NCBI GenBank assembly: GCA_964587655.1
Contig: CAZPMT010000097.1
Location: forward strand, 1-21,098
Origin: CAZPMT01 sp964587655
Lineage (GTDB): Bacteria > Hydrogenedentota > Hydrogenedentia > Hydrogenedentales > SLHB01
DNA: 21,098 nt
Direction of reading: 5' to 3'
Part shown: one piece after another, positions 14,550-21,035 of the stretch
How the letters are laid out: each line of letters opens with the position of its first letter
How positions within the stretch are numbered: the first letter of the stretch is position 1
Made by a program: the position numbers and the translations under genes
Notes under the pieces: generated by a model
What the model saw: the letters and a program-made list of their open reading frames with translations, nothing else
Database searches by the model: none
What the model was told of the DNA's origin: nothing

Positions 14550-15275
14550 TCATCCCAACGACCCGACCGCAATCAGAATAGTCATCACCAGCATGAACCA
14601 GTGAATCAGGAAGGCGTATAGAAACGATTGAGTCCGCCAGGCTACGAACCCGAAGCCTACCCCGGATAGCCACGTCGACATCGTCTCGAGTTCGGCTTTG
14701 CCCAGATGCAGAAGCGCAAAGGGCACCATTTGGATGAAGATGGCAGGGCCGGGCCCCAACACGCGCGCAAGTCCAAACAGACAGAACCCGCGCAGCAAAT
14801 ATTCCCATCCCCACAGTAGAACGCCGGTGGCATAGAGCATTCTTGCCTGCTTCATGATCGGGCCCGATCCGGCGGACACCCTATCGTAGTACGCGTGGCG
14901 GTACATCGTTTCGAGGTCGCTGCCGCGGACGACGAACAGCAGCATGACGAGGATGACGGGACATACCACGGCCAGCCACACTAACCCCTCCTTCCAGCGT
15001 CCGAGCCGAAGTCCGTAATCGGATGGCGAGTCCCCCATCAGCAGGACCGCGGCTAACGGGACGACGAAAAAGAGCGCGAACTGATTGTGAGCTATGCCCA
15101 AGGACCCCGCGCTGTACCGCTCAAGCCCCAACGGGCGCAGCCACGATAAGAGAAAGTTGCCGTGATAATGATAGACCATCGTTACGATGGTGGTGATCCA
15201 TAACACCACGACCATGCGGAGATCAAACGTCACCCCGCCAATCCGCACCTGTTCACGAAGCTTGGGATAGCGCAC
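14550..15275 (-). CDS. CPBP-family (CAAX-protease-like) integral membrane protein
   Basis: A 241-residue hydrophobic protein with about six or seven membrane segments (for example MVVVLWITTIVTMV, FALFFVVPLAAVLLM and LVWLAVVCPVILVMLLFVV). Motif 1 of the CPBP/Abi intramembrane protease family appears as WEYLLRGF, where the usual EExxxR has tryptophan at the first glutamate. Motif 2 is FALLH (FxxxH), and a third histidine occurs in IHWFM without the usual asparagine. Proteolysis is therefore uncertain; a non-protease or altered CPBP role is possible. The start is the GTG at 15275, because AGGAGGT (15281-15287 on the minus strand) is 5 nt away, whereas an ATG at 15293 lies upstream of that site. 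Confidence 0.75.
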   Translation of the reverse strand: MRYPKLREQVRIGGVTFDLRMVVVLWITTIVTMVYHYHGNFLLSWLRPLGLERYSAGSLGIAHNQFALFFVVPLAAVLLMGDSPSDYGLRLGRWKEGLVWLAVVCPVILVMLLFVVRGSDLETMYRHAYYDRVSAGSGPIMKQARMLYATGVLLWGWEYLLRGFCLFGLARVLGPGPAIFIQMVPFALLHLGKAELETMSTWLSGVGFGFVAWRTQSFLYAFLIHWFMLVMTILIAVGSLG

Positions 15276-15326
15276 GCCGCACCTCCTGTCCATTCAACGA
15301 ATCCGGCCAAATGGTATCATTCTGGA

Positions 15327-15356
15327 AAAGGCAATGGGAATACAGAATTCAGAATT
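15327..15356 (+). repeat. 30-bp dispersed repeat, copy 2 (inverse of 2239-2268)
   Basis: Exact 30-bp match, inverted, to 2239-2268. It abuts the left end of the hairpin element that begins at 15360. Confidence 0.8.
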
Positions 15357-15359
15357 TCT

Positions 15360-15562
15360 CTCAGAGCTTGTGAAACAATCCCAAAATGGCGTCATTCCCG
15401 CGAAAGCGGGAATCCAGAGTACACACGCCGGCCCGCGACATCCGCCCGTATTATGGACCGATATACGGGCGCACTGGATTCCCGCTTTCGCGGGAATGAC
15501 GCCATTCCAGGGCCGCTGAGTGAATGGGCGTATTGTGACGGCATTTCTTCACAACCTCTCAG
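15360..15562. repeat. MITE/REP-like hairpin element, copy A
   Basis: This occupies most of the 415-nt spacer 15276-15690. Imperfect terminal inverted repeats CTCAGAGCTTGTGAA (15360-15374) and TTCACAACCTCTCAG (15548-15562) match at 13 of 15 positions. Inside are 33-bp perfect inverted arms at 15385-15417 and 15474-15506, each holding the smaller palindrome ATTCCCGCGAAAGCGGGAAT, plus a 9-bp inner stem CGCCCGTAT/ATACGGGCG. The segment 15498-15560 recurs inverted at 21037-21098. No open reading frame of substance lies within, so any movement would need enzymes from elsewhere. Confidence 0.85.
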
Positions 15563-15653
15563 GGTTGCGTGGTTGACACCGCATTCTTGCCGATTCCCGG
15601 CCTCTGGGTATAGACTGTGAGCATTGTACATGGGGAGTTCCATATCCACAGCC

Positions 15654-15672
15654 GCCGGGCAGAGCGCCCGGC
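15654..15672 (+). promoter_or_regulatory. Hairpin in the dodecin leader
   Basis: GCCGGGC (15654-15660) and GCCCGGC (15666-15672) form a 7-bp stem with a 5-nt loop ending 5 nt before AAGGAG (15678-15683). It could affect ribosome access or message stability. TTGACA at 15573-15578 and TATAGA at 15609-15614 upstream are too far apart (30 nt) to be one promoter; TTGCCG (15587-15592) with TATAGA at 16 nt is a weak alternative. Confidence 0.35.
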
Positions 15673-15690
15673 AACAGAAGGAGAAAGACC

Positions 15691-15903
15691 ATGACTGACA
15701 GCATCTACAAAATCATCGAGATCATCGGCACGTCGGAGAAGTCCTGGGAAGATGCCGCCAAGAACGCGGTCGAAAAAGCAGGCCAGTCGTTGCGCGATTT
15801 GCGCATCGCCGAGGTCGCCGAATTGGACATGAAGGTCGAGAAGAACAAAGTCGTCGCGTACCGCGCGCGGATCAAGGTGTCGTTCAAGTACGAACACGAG
15901 TGA
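15691..15903 (+). CDS. Dodecin, small flavin-binding protein
   Basis: A 70-residue dodecin, a family that assembles as hollow dodecamers and stores or buffers riboflavin, FMN or related flavins in the cytoplasm. The whole pattern fits: YKIIEIIGTSEKSWEDAAKN, then KAGQSLRDLRIAEVAELD and the last strand YRARIKVSFKYE. In flavin-dimer-binding dodecins a tryptophan follows the DL turn; here that place holds isoleucine (DLRIAEV), as I recall for a frequent bacterial subgroup, so ligand and stacking mode may differ. AAGGAG is 7 nt before the ATG. It is followed by a 184-nt spacer with no clear terminator, then the FmdB-like gene. Confidence 0.95.
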   Translation: MTDSIYKIIEIIGTSEKSWEDAAKNAVEKAGQSLRDLRIAEVAELDMKVEKNKVVAYRARIKVSFKYEHE

Positions 15904-16087
15904 GGAGTGGGGGAGAGGTGAGCAAGGAGGCGGGTTGAGTTGCCCAGTCGGGGCGTCTGGCCGGCCGATGGAGAAGTGTATTCCTGCGGTCGCGACGAGA
16001 CCCGGCTTTTTGCGTTTTCGGGGTTAAGCTGATAAAGTACGCGTTTCTTTCGGGTCGTGCGAACCGGGAAGCGAGGAATGAAGCACG

Positions 16088-16474
16088 GTGCCAACCTATA
16101 CGTACGAGTGCAGGAAATGCGGGCGGTCCTTCGACGTGTTTCATGCGATGACGGCCAACCCGCGGGTTCGGTGCACGGCGTGCAGGGGAGGCTGCAAACG
16201 GCGGATCGGGATCGGATCCGGGATTATCTTCAAGGGCTCGGGGTTTTACGAAACCGACTATAGGAAAGGCGACGGCAAGGCCGCTGAAAAGGCCCCCGGC
16301 GGCGGCGAAGCCAAGTCCGAGTCGAAGACGGAAACGGAGACTAAGTCCGAGTCGAAGACGGAGACCAAGTCTGAGTCGAAGACAGAGAGCAAGTCTGAGT
16401 CGAAGACGGAAACCAAGGGCGATACGAAAAGCAGCAAGACCGAGTCGAAGTCTTCAAAGCCGGCAAAGGAGTAA
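16088..16474 (+). CDS. FmdB-family zinc-ribbon protein with repetitive Lys/Ser/Glu/Thr tail
   Basis: A 128-residue protein. Residues 1-58 are the FmdB/putative regulatory zinc ribbon: PTYTYECRKCGRSFDVFHAM with CxxC, a second CTAC pair, a further cysteine, and the conserved end IIFKGSGFYETDYR. The family is widespread, and its role, probably regulatory, is unproven. Residues ~59-128 form a low-complexity hydrophilic tail of KSESKTET-type repeats, predicted disordered. The start is GTG at 16088; AGGA about 10 nt upstream supports it, and the family normally starts MPTY. The stop is about 6 nt before the TGTGAAG end of a hairpin element, so the 3' end abuts a repeat insertion. Confidence 0.88.
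   Translation: MPTYTYECRKCGRSFDVFHAMTANPRVRCTACRGGCKRRIGIGSGIIFKGSGFYETDYRKGDGKAAEKAPGGGEAKSESKTETETKSESKTETKSESKTESKSESKTETKGDTKSSKTESKSSKPAKE
16313..16414 (+). repeat. In-frame 24-bp tandem repeat
   Basis: Four imperfect 24-bp units, at 16313-16336, 16343-16366, 16367-16390 and 16391-16414, encode KSESKTET or KSESKTES. A 6-bp insertion lies between the first and second. Units share AAGTCYGAGTCGAAGAC. Copy-number change by slippage would keep the reading frame. Confidence 0.85.
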
Positions 16475-16476
16475 GT

Positions 16477-16660
16477 GCCTGTGAAGAAATGCCGTGCGCG
16501 CGCGTCCAATACGCCAACTGTCTCGACAAGCCCAGAACGTTGCGTCATTCCCGCGAAGGCGGGAATCCAGTGCGAAAGTTGCGGGGCGGCGCGTGCGTTC
16601 TGGATTCCCGCCTTCGCGGGAATGACGCAACGTTCTGGAGTCTTCTCACAAGCTCTGAGC
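16477..16660. repeat. MITE/REP-like hairpin element, copy B
   Basis: This lies in the 280-nt spacer before argD. The left end TGTGAAGAAATGCCGT (16480-16495) matches the inverse of copy A's right end. The right end TTCTCACAAGCTCTGAG (16643-16659) matches the inverse of copy A's left end, so the copy is inverted relative to A. Perfect 39-bp inverted arms span 16532-16570 and 16600-16638, again around ATTCCCGCGAAGGCGGGAAT. The interior between the arms differs from copy A. Confidence 0.82.
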
Positions 16661-16754
16661 AGCCGTTCGCCGTGGTATCAAGATCGATATCACCGGTGTG
16701 CATAGATCCGAGACTAAGTATCGAGGACAAATCGTACAGGAGCGATCTTTTCGC

Positions 16755-17939
16755 ATGAACACGAAAGAGATTCAGGAACGCAATAACAAGTATACCATCA
16801 ACACCTACGGCGCGCGGAAACTGGCGTTCGTGCGCGGAGAAGGCGCGAAACTGTGGGACGCGGAGGGCAAGGAATACCTTGATTTCTTCGCGGGGATTGC
16901 CGTCGTCAATCTGGGGCACTGCCATCCGGAAGTGACTGAGGCCGTCTGCCGCCAGGCGCGTACCCTGGTTCACGTCTCGAATCTTTACTACATCGAACCC
17001 CAGGTTGAACTGGCCGAGCTTCTGTGCAAGCACTCTTTCGCGGACCGGTGGTTCTTCTGCAACGGCGGCGCGGAGGCGAACGAAGCCGCCCTCAAGATCG
17101 CGCGCCGGTATTGGTACGAAAAGGGATCATACAAGCCGACGCTGATCTCGGCGCAACAGTCGTTCCACGGCCGGACGCTCGCCACGATTACGGCGACGGG
17201 GCAGCCGAAATACCAGAAGGGGTTCGACCCGCTTGTGCCCAACATCCGGCATATCCCGTTCAACGATATCGAGGCGTTGCAGGAAATGATGACGCCGGAC
17301 GTGGGCGCTGTGATTCTGGAACCGATCCAGGGCGAAGGGGGCGTGCGGGTCCCGGCGGAAGATTATCTGAAGCAGGTGAGGGAACTCTGCAACGAGAAGA
17401 AGGTGCTGCTGATCTTCGATGAGGTCCAAACGGGGCTAGGGCGTACCGGCAAGCTATTCGCGTATGAGCATTACGGGGTCACGCCCGATATCATGACGCT
17501 CGCCAAGGGACTCGGCAATGGCGTGCCCATCGGCGCAATGGGTTGCACTGAAGAGGTGTCCAGCGGATTCACTCCCGGCGCGCACGCCTGCACGTTCGGC
17601 GGGAACCCGCTGAGCAGCGCGGCGGCGGTGGCCACGATCAAGGCCCTGACACGGCCGGGCTTCATCGAGCACGCCGCGGAAGCCGGCGAATACCTGTTCG
17701 GCAAGCTGCGGACGCTGGCGGGAAAACGCCCCGAGATCGTCGAGGTGCGCGGGAAAGGCCTCATGGTGGGAGTCGAGATGAAAGATGCGGTGGCGCCGAT
17801 CATTGAGAAGATGCTGGAGGCGGGCATCGTATGTGGTCCGGCGGGCCCGAACATTCTGCGCTTCATCCCGCCGCTGGTCGTTACGAAAGAAGACGTGGAT
17901 CGGGTTGTGGGAGCGCTGGGCGCGGCCCTGGGAGCGTAG
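16755..17939 (+). CDS. argD: Acetylornithine aminotransferase
   Basis: A PLP-dependent class III aminotransferase of 394 residues that converts N-acetylglutamate semialdehyde to N-acetylornithine with glutamate. The signatures are DFFAGIAVVNLGHCHPEV, FFCNGGAEANEAALKIARRY (cofactor phosphate loop), SFHGRTLATITATGQ, LLIFDEVQTGLGRTGKLFA (PLP aspartate) and MTLAKGLGNGVPIGA with the Schiff-base lysine at K251, then HACTFGGNPLSSAAA. The argF and argG neighbours favour acetylornithine over other omega-amino substrates. The start at 16755 is where family similarity begins; CAGGAG is about 12 nt upstream, rather far. The argF ATG follows its stop by 2 nt. Confidence 0.96.
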   Translation: MNTKEIQERNNKYTINTYGARKLAFVRGEGAKLWDAEGKEYLDFFAGIAVVNLGHCHPEVTEAVCRQARTLVHVSNLYYIEPQVELAELLCKHSFADRWFFCNGGAEANEAALKIARRYWYEKGSYKPTLISAQQSFHGRTLATITATGQPKYQKGFDPLVPNIRHIPFNDIEALQEMMTPDVGAVILEPIQGEGGVRVPAEDYLKQVRELCNEKKVLLIFDEVQTGLGRTGKLFAYEHYGVTPDIMTLAKGLGNGVPIGAMGCTEEVSSGFTPGAHACTFGGNPLSSAAAVATIKALTRPGFIEHAAEAGEYLFGKLRTLAGKRPEIVEVRGKGLMVGVEMKDAVAPIIEKMLEAGIVCGPAGPNILRFIPPLVVTKEDVDRVVGALGAALGA

Positions 17940-17941
17940 CC

Positions 17942-18841
17942 ATGAAGGATTTCATTTCACTGGCCGACCTTTCTGCGGACGAGATCCTGGATCTGTTGGA
18001 TCTTGCCGACGAGTTGAGGCAGTTGCATTGGGATCGGAAGGTGCATCGCCCGCTCGAGGGAAAGACACTGGCGATGATCTTCGAGAAGCCGAGCTTACGG
18101 ACGCGCGTTACCTTCGAGCTCGGGATGTTCCACCTGGGCGGCCACGGTCTCTTCTATCAGACGCGTTTGGGCGAGAGGGAATCCGCTCCGGACGTGGCCC
18201 GGAATCTCGAACGGTGGGTAGACGGCATCGTCGCGCGCACGTACAGCCATCAAGTCATTATCGACCTGGCGGACTATTCCTCGGTGCCGGTCATTAACGC
18301 ACTGACGGATCGCGAGCATCCGTGCCAGATCCTGGCCGATGCGCAAGCGCTCCGGGACCACAAGGGATCGTTCGAGGGGCTGAAGGTGGCCTTCGTCGGC
18401 GACGGAAACAACGTTTTCGCGTCGTGGGCGCATTTCGCGGCGCGCATTCCGATTGATCTCACGCTGGTGTGTCCCGAGGGGTATGAATGCGATCCGGAAA
18501 TCCTCGCCTTCGCCCAACGCGAAGCAAAGGGAAAGGTCGTGGTCACGCACGATGTCCCCACGGGTGTCGCGGGCGCCGACGCGGTATACACGGACGTGTG
18601 GGCCAGCATGGGACAGGAGGAAGAAACGGCCGTGCGCGAGAAGGCCTTCCAGGGATATCAGGTCAACGCGAAGGTCATGTCGTACGCGAAGGAAGACGCC
18701 GTGTTCATGCACTGCCTTCCGGCGCACCGCGGCAGCGAAGTCACGGACGAGGTGATTGACAGTCCGCGGTCGATCGTATTCGACGAAGCCGAGAACCGTC
18801 TGCACATTCAGAAAGCGATCATGGTTACCTTGATGAAGTGA
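17942..18841 (+). CDS. argF: Ornithine carbamoyltransferase
   Basis: A cytoplasmic enzyme that joins carbamoyl phosphate to ornithine to give citrulline; 299 residues. The carbamoyl-phosphate loop is FEKPSLRTRVTFE, a common SLRTR variant of STRTR, near residues 47-59. HPCQILADAQ provides the second binding motif, FVGDGNNVFASW marks the ornithine domain, DVWASMGQE follows, and MHCLPAHRGSEV has the catalytic cysteine region at C258. HCLPAHRG identifies ornithine rather than aspartate transcarbamylase. GGGAG inside the last argD codons (17930-17934) is its ribosome site. The argG ATG is 29 nt past its stop. Confidence 0.97.
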   Translation: MKDFISLADLSADEILDLLDLADELRQLHWDRKVHRPLEGKTLAMIFEKPSLRTRVTFELGMFHLGGHGLFYQTRLGERESAPDVARNLERWVDGIVARTYSHQVIIDLADYSSVPVINALTDREHPCQILADAQALRDHKGSFEGLKVAFVGDGNNVFASWAHFAARIPIDLTLVCPEGYECDPEILAFAQREAKGKVVVTHDVPTGVAGADAVYTDVWASMGQEEETAVREKAFQGYQVNAKVMSYAKEDAVFMHCLPAHRGSEVTDEVIDSPRSIVFDEAENRLHIQKAIMVTLMK

Positions 18842-18870
18842 GGAACTACGAATCGGAGAGGAGTCGCGCA

Positions 18871-20085
18871 ATGGGAAAAGAAGTCAAGAAGATCGTACTG
18901 GCCTATTCCGGGGGCCTTGACACCTCCGTTATTCTCAAGTGGTTGCAGGAGAAGTACAAGGCGGACGTGGTGGCGTACATCGCCGACATCGGACAGGGCG
19001 AGGAAATGGAGCCCGCGCGGCAGAAGGCCGTCAACACCGGCGCGAGCGCCGTATACGTGGACGACCTGCGCGAGGAATTCGCGCGGGACTTCGTGTTTCC
19101 CGCGATGCAGGCCAATGCGATCTACGAGGGCTTCTATCTCCTTGGAACGAGCGTCGCGCGGCCGCTTATTGCGAAGGGGCAGATCGAAACCTATCGGAAA
19201 GAAAAGGCCGACGCGGTTTCTCACGGGGCCACGGGCAAGGGCAACGACCAGGTCCGGTTCGAATTGACGTACTACGCGCATGAGCCGAATATCCGGGTCA
19301 TCGCGCCGTGGCGGGATCCCTCGTGGGAGATGACGAGCCGCACCAAGATGATGGAATACGCCAAGCAGCACGGCATACCGGTGCCAACGACGGTCAGCAA
19401 GCCCTACTCCTCCGACCGGAATCTGCTGCACATATCCTTTGAGGGCGGCATCCTCGAAGATCCTTGGGCGGAGCCGCCCGAGGACATGTTCCTCTTGTCG
19501 GTCGACCCGCGCAAGGCGCCGGACACGCCGGCATACGTCGAGATCGGTTTCGAGGAAGGAACTCCTGTCGCCGTCAACGCGGAACGCCTGTCGCCCGCGA
19601 ACCTGATGGCGAAACTCAACGTTTTGGGCGGTGCGAACGGCGTCGGGCGCGTGGACATGGTCGAGAACCGGTTTGTGGGAATGAAATCGCGCGGCGTGTA
19701 TGAAACGCCCGGAGGAACCATCCTCTACAAGGCGCACCGGGCCGTCGAATCCATCACCATGGACCGGGAGGTCATGCTGGCGCGCGACCAATTGTCCCCG
19801 AAGATCGCACAGCTCATCTACAACGGCTTTTGGTATTCCCCGGAGATGGACCTGATGATGGACTTTGTGCGGAAGACCCAGGAGAACGTCACGGGTACCG
19901 CGCGCGTGCGCCTGTACAAGGGCAACTGCGACGTGGTCGGACGGAAAGCCCCGCGGTCTCTCTATGACGAGAAGATATCGACTTTCGAGGAAGACGCGGG
20001 CGCCTATCAACAAGCCGACGCGGGCGCGTTCATCAAGCTCAACGCCTTGCGGCTGCGCGTCCGGAAAAACGCGGGGTTGTTCTAG
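18871..20085 (+). CDS. argG: Argininosuccinate synthase
   Basis: ATP-dependent ligation of citrulline and aspartate to argininosuccinate. It has 404 residues, as usual. The N-type ATP-pyrophosphatase loop AYSGGLDTSVILKWL is at residues ~10-24. VSHGATGKGNDQVRFEL binds ATP, aspartate and citrulline, and APWRDP and ERLSPANLMAKLN are family segments. GAGGAG about 9 nt before the ATG supports the start. No argH appears in the window, so the last arginine step is encoded elsewhere. Its TAG (20083-20085) interlocks with the stop codon of the opposite-strand epimerase gene (CTAG at 20082-20085), leaving no room for a terminator. Confidence 0.98.
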   Translation: MGKEVKKIVLAYSGGLDTSVILKWLQEKYKADVVAYIADIGQGEEMEPARQKAVNTGASAVYVDDLREEFARDFVFPAMQANAIYEGFYLLGTSVARPLIAKGQIETYRKEKADAVSHGATGKGNDQVRFELTYYAHEPNIRVIAPWRDPSWEMTSRTKMMEYAKQHGIPVPTTVSKPYSSDRNLLHISFEGGILEDPWAEPPEDMFLLSVDPRKAPDTPAYVEIGFEEGTPVAVNAERLSPANLMAKLNVLGGANGVGRVDMVENRFVGMKSRGVYETPGGTILYKAHRAVESITMDREVMLARDQLSPKIAQLIYNGFWYSPEMDLMMDFVRKTQENVTGTARVRLYKGNCDVVGRKAPRSLYDEKISTFEEDAGAYQQADAGAFIKLNALRLRVRKNAGLF

Positions 20086-20933
20086 CCCGCGGCTTGCCAG
20101 CCCCGTGAGATCAGACGGAATCCTTCGGAATAGACCTCTTCCGGGCTTCCGGAGAGGTCGCGCCAGACGCAGGTGGTTGCCGCGAGATCGGGCAACGCAC
20201 GGCCAAACGCCTCGATGGTCAGCCATCCGTCGTAGCCGCCTTTGCGCAACGCGCGAAACGTTTCGGGCCATGGCGCGTGATCGCGCCCGGGCGTCCCGCG
20301 GTCGGTCGCGGAGACGTGGAAATGGCCGAGGACGTCCGCGAGGTCTCGAATGCAGCCGACCGGATCCTTTTCCTCGACGTTGCCGTGGAACGTGTCGTAC
20401 ATGGCCTTGAAGTTGGGATGCCCGACGCGCTTCACGTAGTCGGCAGCGTCATGCAGCGTGTTCAGGAAGTAGCACTCGAAGCGGTTCAACGCCTCGATGG
20501 CCAGCAGGACCTTCGCGTCCCGCGCGATGCACGCGATGCCTCGGTGGACTTCCGCGGCCCGTTCCTTCTCCTCCTCCGTCGGCCCTTTGCCCGTGAAGAC
20601 CCCGAGCGGCTGGTAGTACGGCCCGCACAACACTTCCGCACTCAACGCCGCGCAGCAGTCCACCGCCCATTTCAGATGCGTCACCGAGCCTTCGCGATCT
20701 CTCGCGTCGGCGCTGATCGGACTGTGCGCCATATCCGGAATCACCGTGACCGCCGTGCATGCGAGGCCATGATCCTTCAACGCCCGCGCCACTTTCGCAT
20801 AATGCGCCGCGTCGCCGCTGAACAAAGGAATCTCGACGCCGTCATAGCCCGTCTTCTTCAGCTTATCAAACAGCGGGAAATGCTCCTCCGTCACAAACGG
20901 CGTCCACAGCAGCATGTTGAACCCGATCTTCAT
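20082..20933 (-). CDS. D-tagatose/D-psicose 3-epimerase-like TIM-barrel protein
   Basis: A 283-residue xylose-isomerase-like TIM barrel of the sugar phosphate isomerase/epimerase superfamily. The metal ligands expected for ketose 3-epimerases are present at E147 (IEALNRFECYFLNT), D180 (YDTFHGNVEE), H206 (GHFHVSATDRGTPG) and E241 (IEAF), with R212 in the substrate region. Their spacings (33, 26, 35) equal those of the Pseudomonas cichorii D-tagatose 3-epimerase ligands as I recall them (E152, D185, H211, E246). It probably epimerises a free ketose at C3 with Mn2+ or Co2+; the natural sugar is unknown. GGGAGG lies 4 nt before the ATG at 20933. No signal peptide. It is convergent with argG. Confidence 0.88.
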   Translation of the reverse strand: MKIGFNMLLWTPFVTEEHFPLFDKLKKTGYDGVEIPLFSGDAAHYAKVARALKDHGLACTAVTVIPDMAHSPISADARDREGSVTHLKWAVDCCAALSAEVLCGPYYQPLGVFTGKGPTEEEKERAAEVHRGIACIARDAKVLLAIEALNRFECYFLNTLHDAADYVKRVGHPNFKAMYDTFHGNVEEKDPVGCIRDLADVLGHFHVSATDRGTPGRDHAPWPETFRALRKGGYDGWLTIEAFGRALPDLAATTCVWRDLSGSPEEVYSEGFRLISRGWQAAG

Positions 20934-21035
20934 GAGACCTCCCTTCATGCCGACCCATACTCTAGCTGGATTCCCACGCGAGTTCCACCACCTAAGAGAT
21001 TGTGCATGAATAACCTGAACATGTCTGAGGAGGAA

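Noticed and set aside
15573..15614. TTGACA and TATAGA before dodecin as one promoter
   Set aside because: The 30-nt spacing is incompatible with a single sigma70-type promoter.
15334..15649. Small frames in both directions in the spacer before dodecin
   Set aside because: Their peptides (for example VIPAKAGIQ and SFPRKRES types) are translations of the hairpin repeat, a well-known source of false proteins.
15385..16638. Possible CRISPR-like pattern of repeated palindromes
   Set aside because: There are only single inverted pairs per element, with no regular direct repeats, uniform spacers or cas genes.
16475..16758. Short frames across copy B of the hairpin element and the argD leader
   Set aside because: Same repeat-derived peptides (VIPAKAGIQ, SRLRGND); no ribosome site tied to a conserved protein.
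18808..20271. Long minus-strand open frame opposite argG
   Set aside because: Antisense to an intact argininosuccinate synthase; no recognisable domain and no ribosome site.
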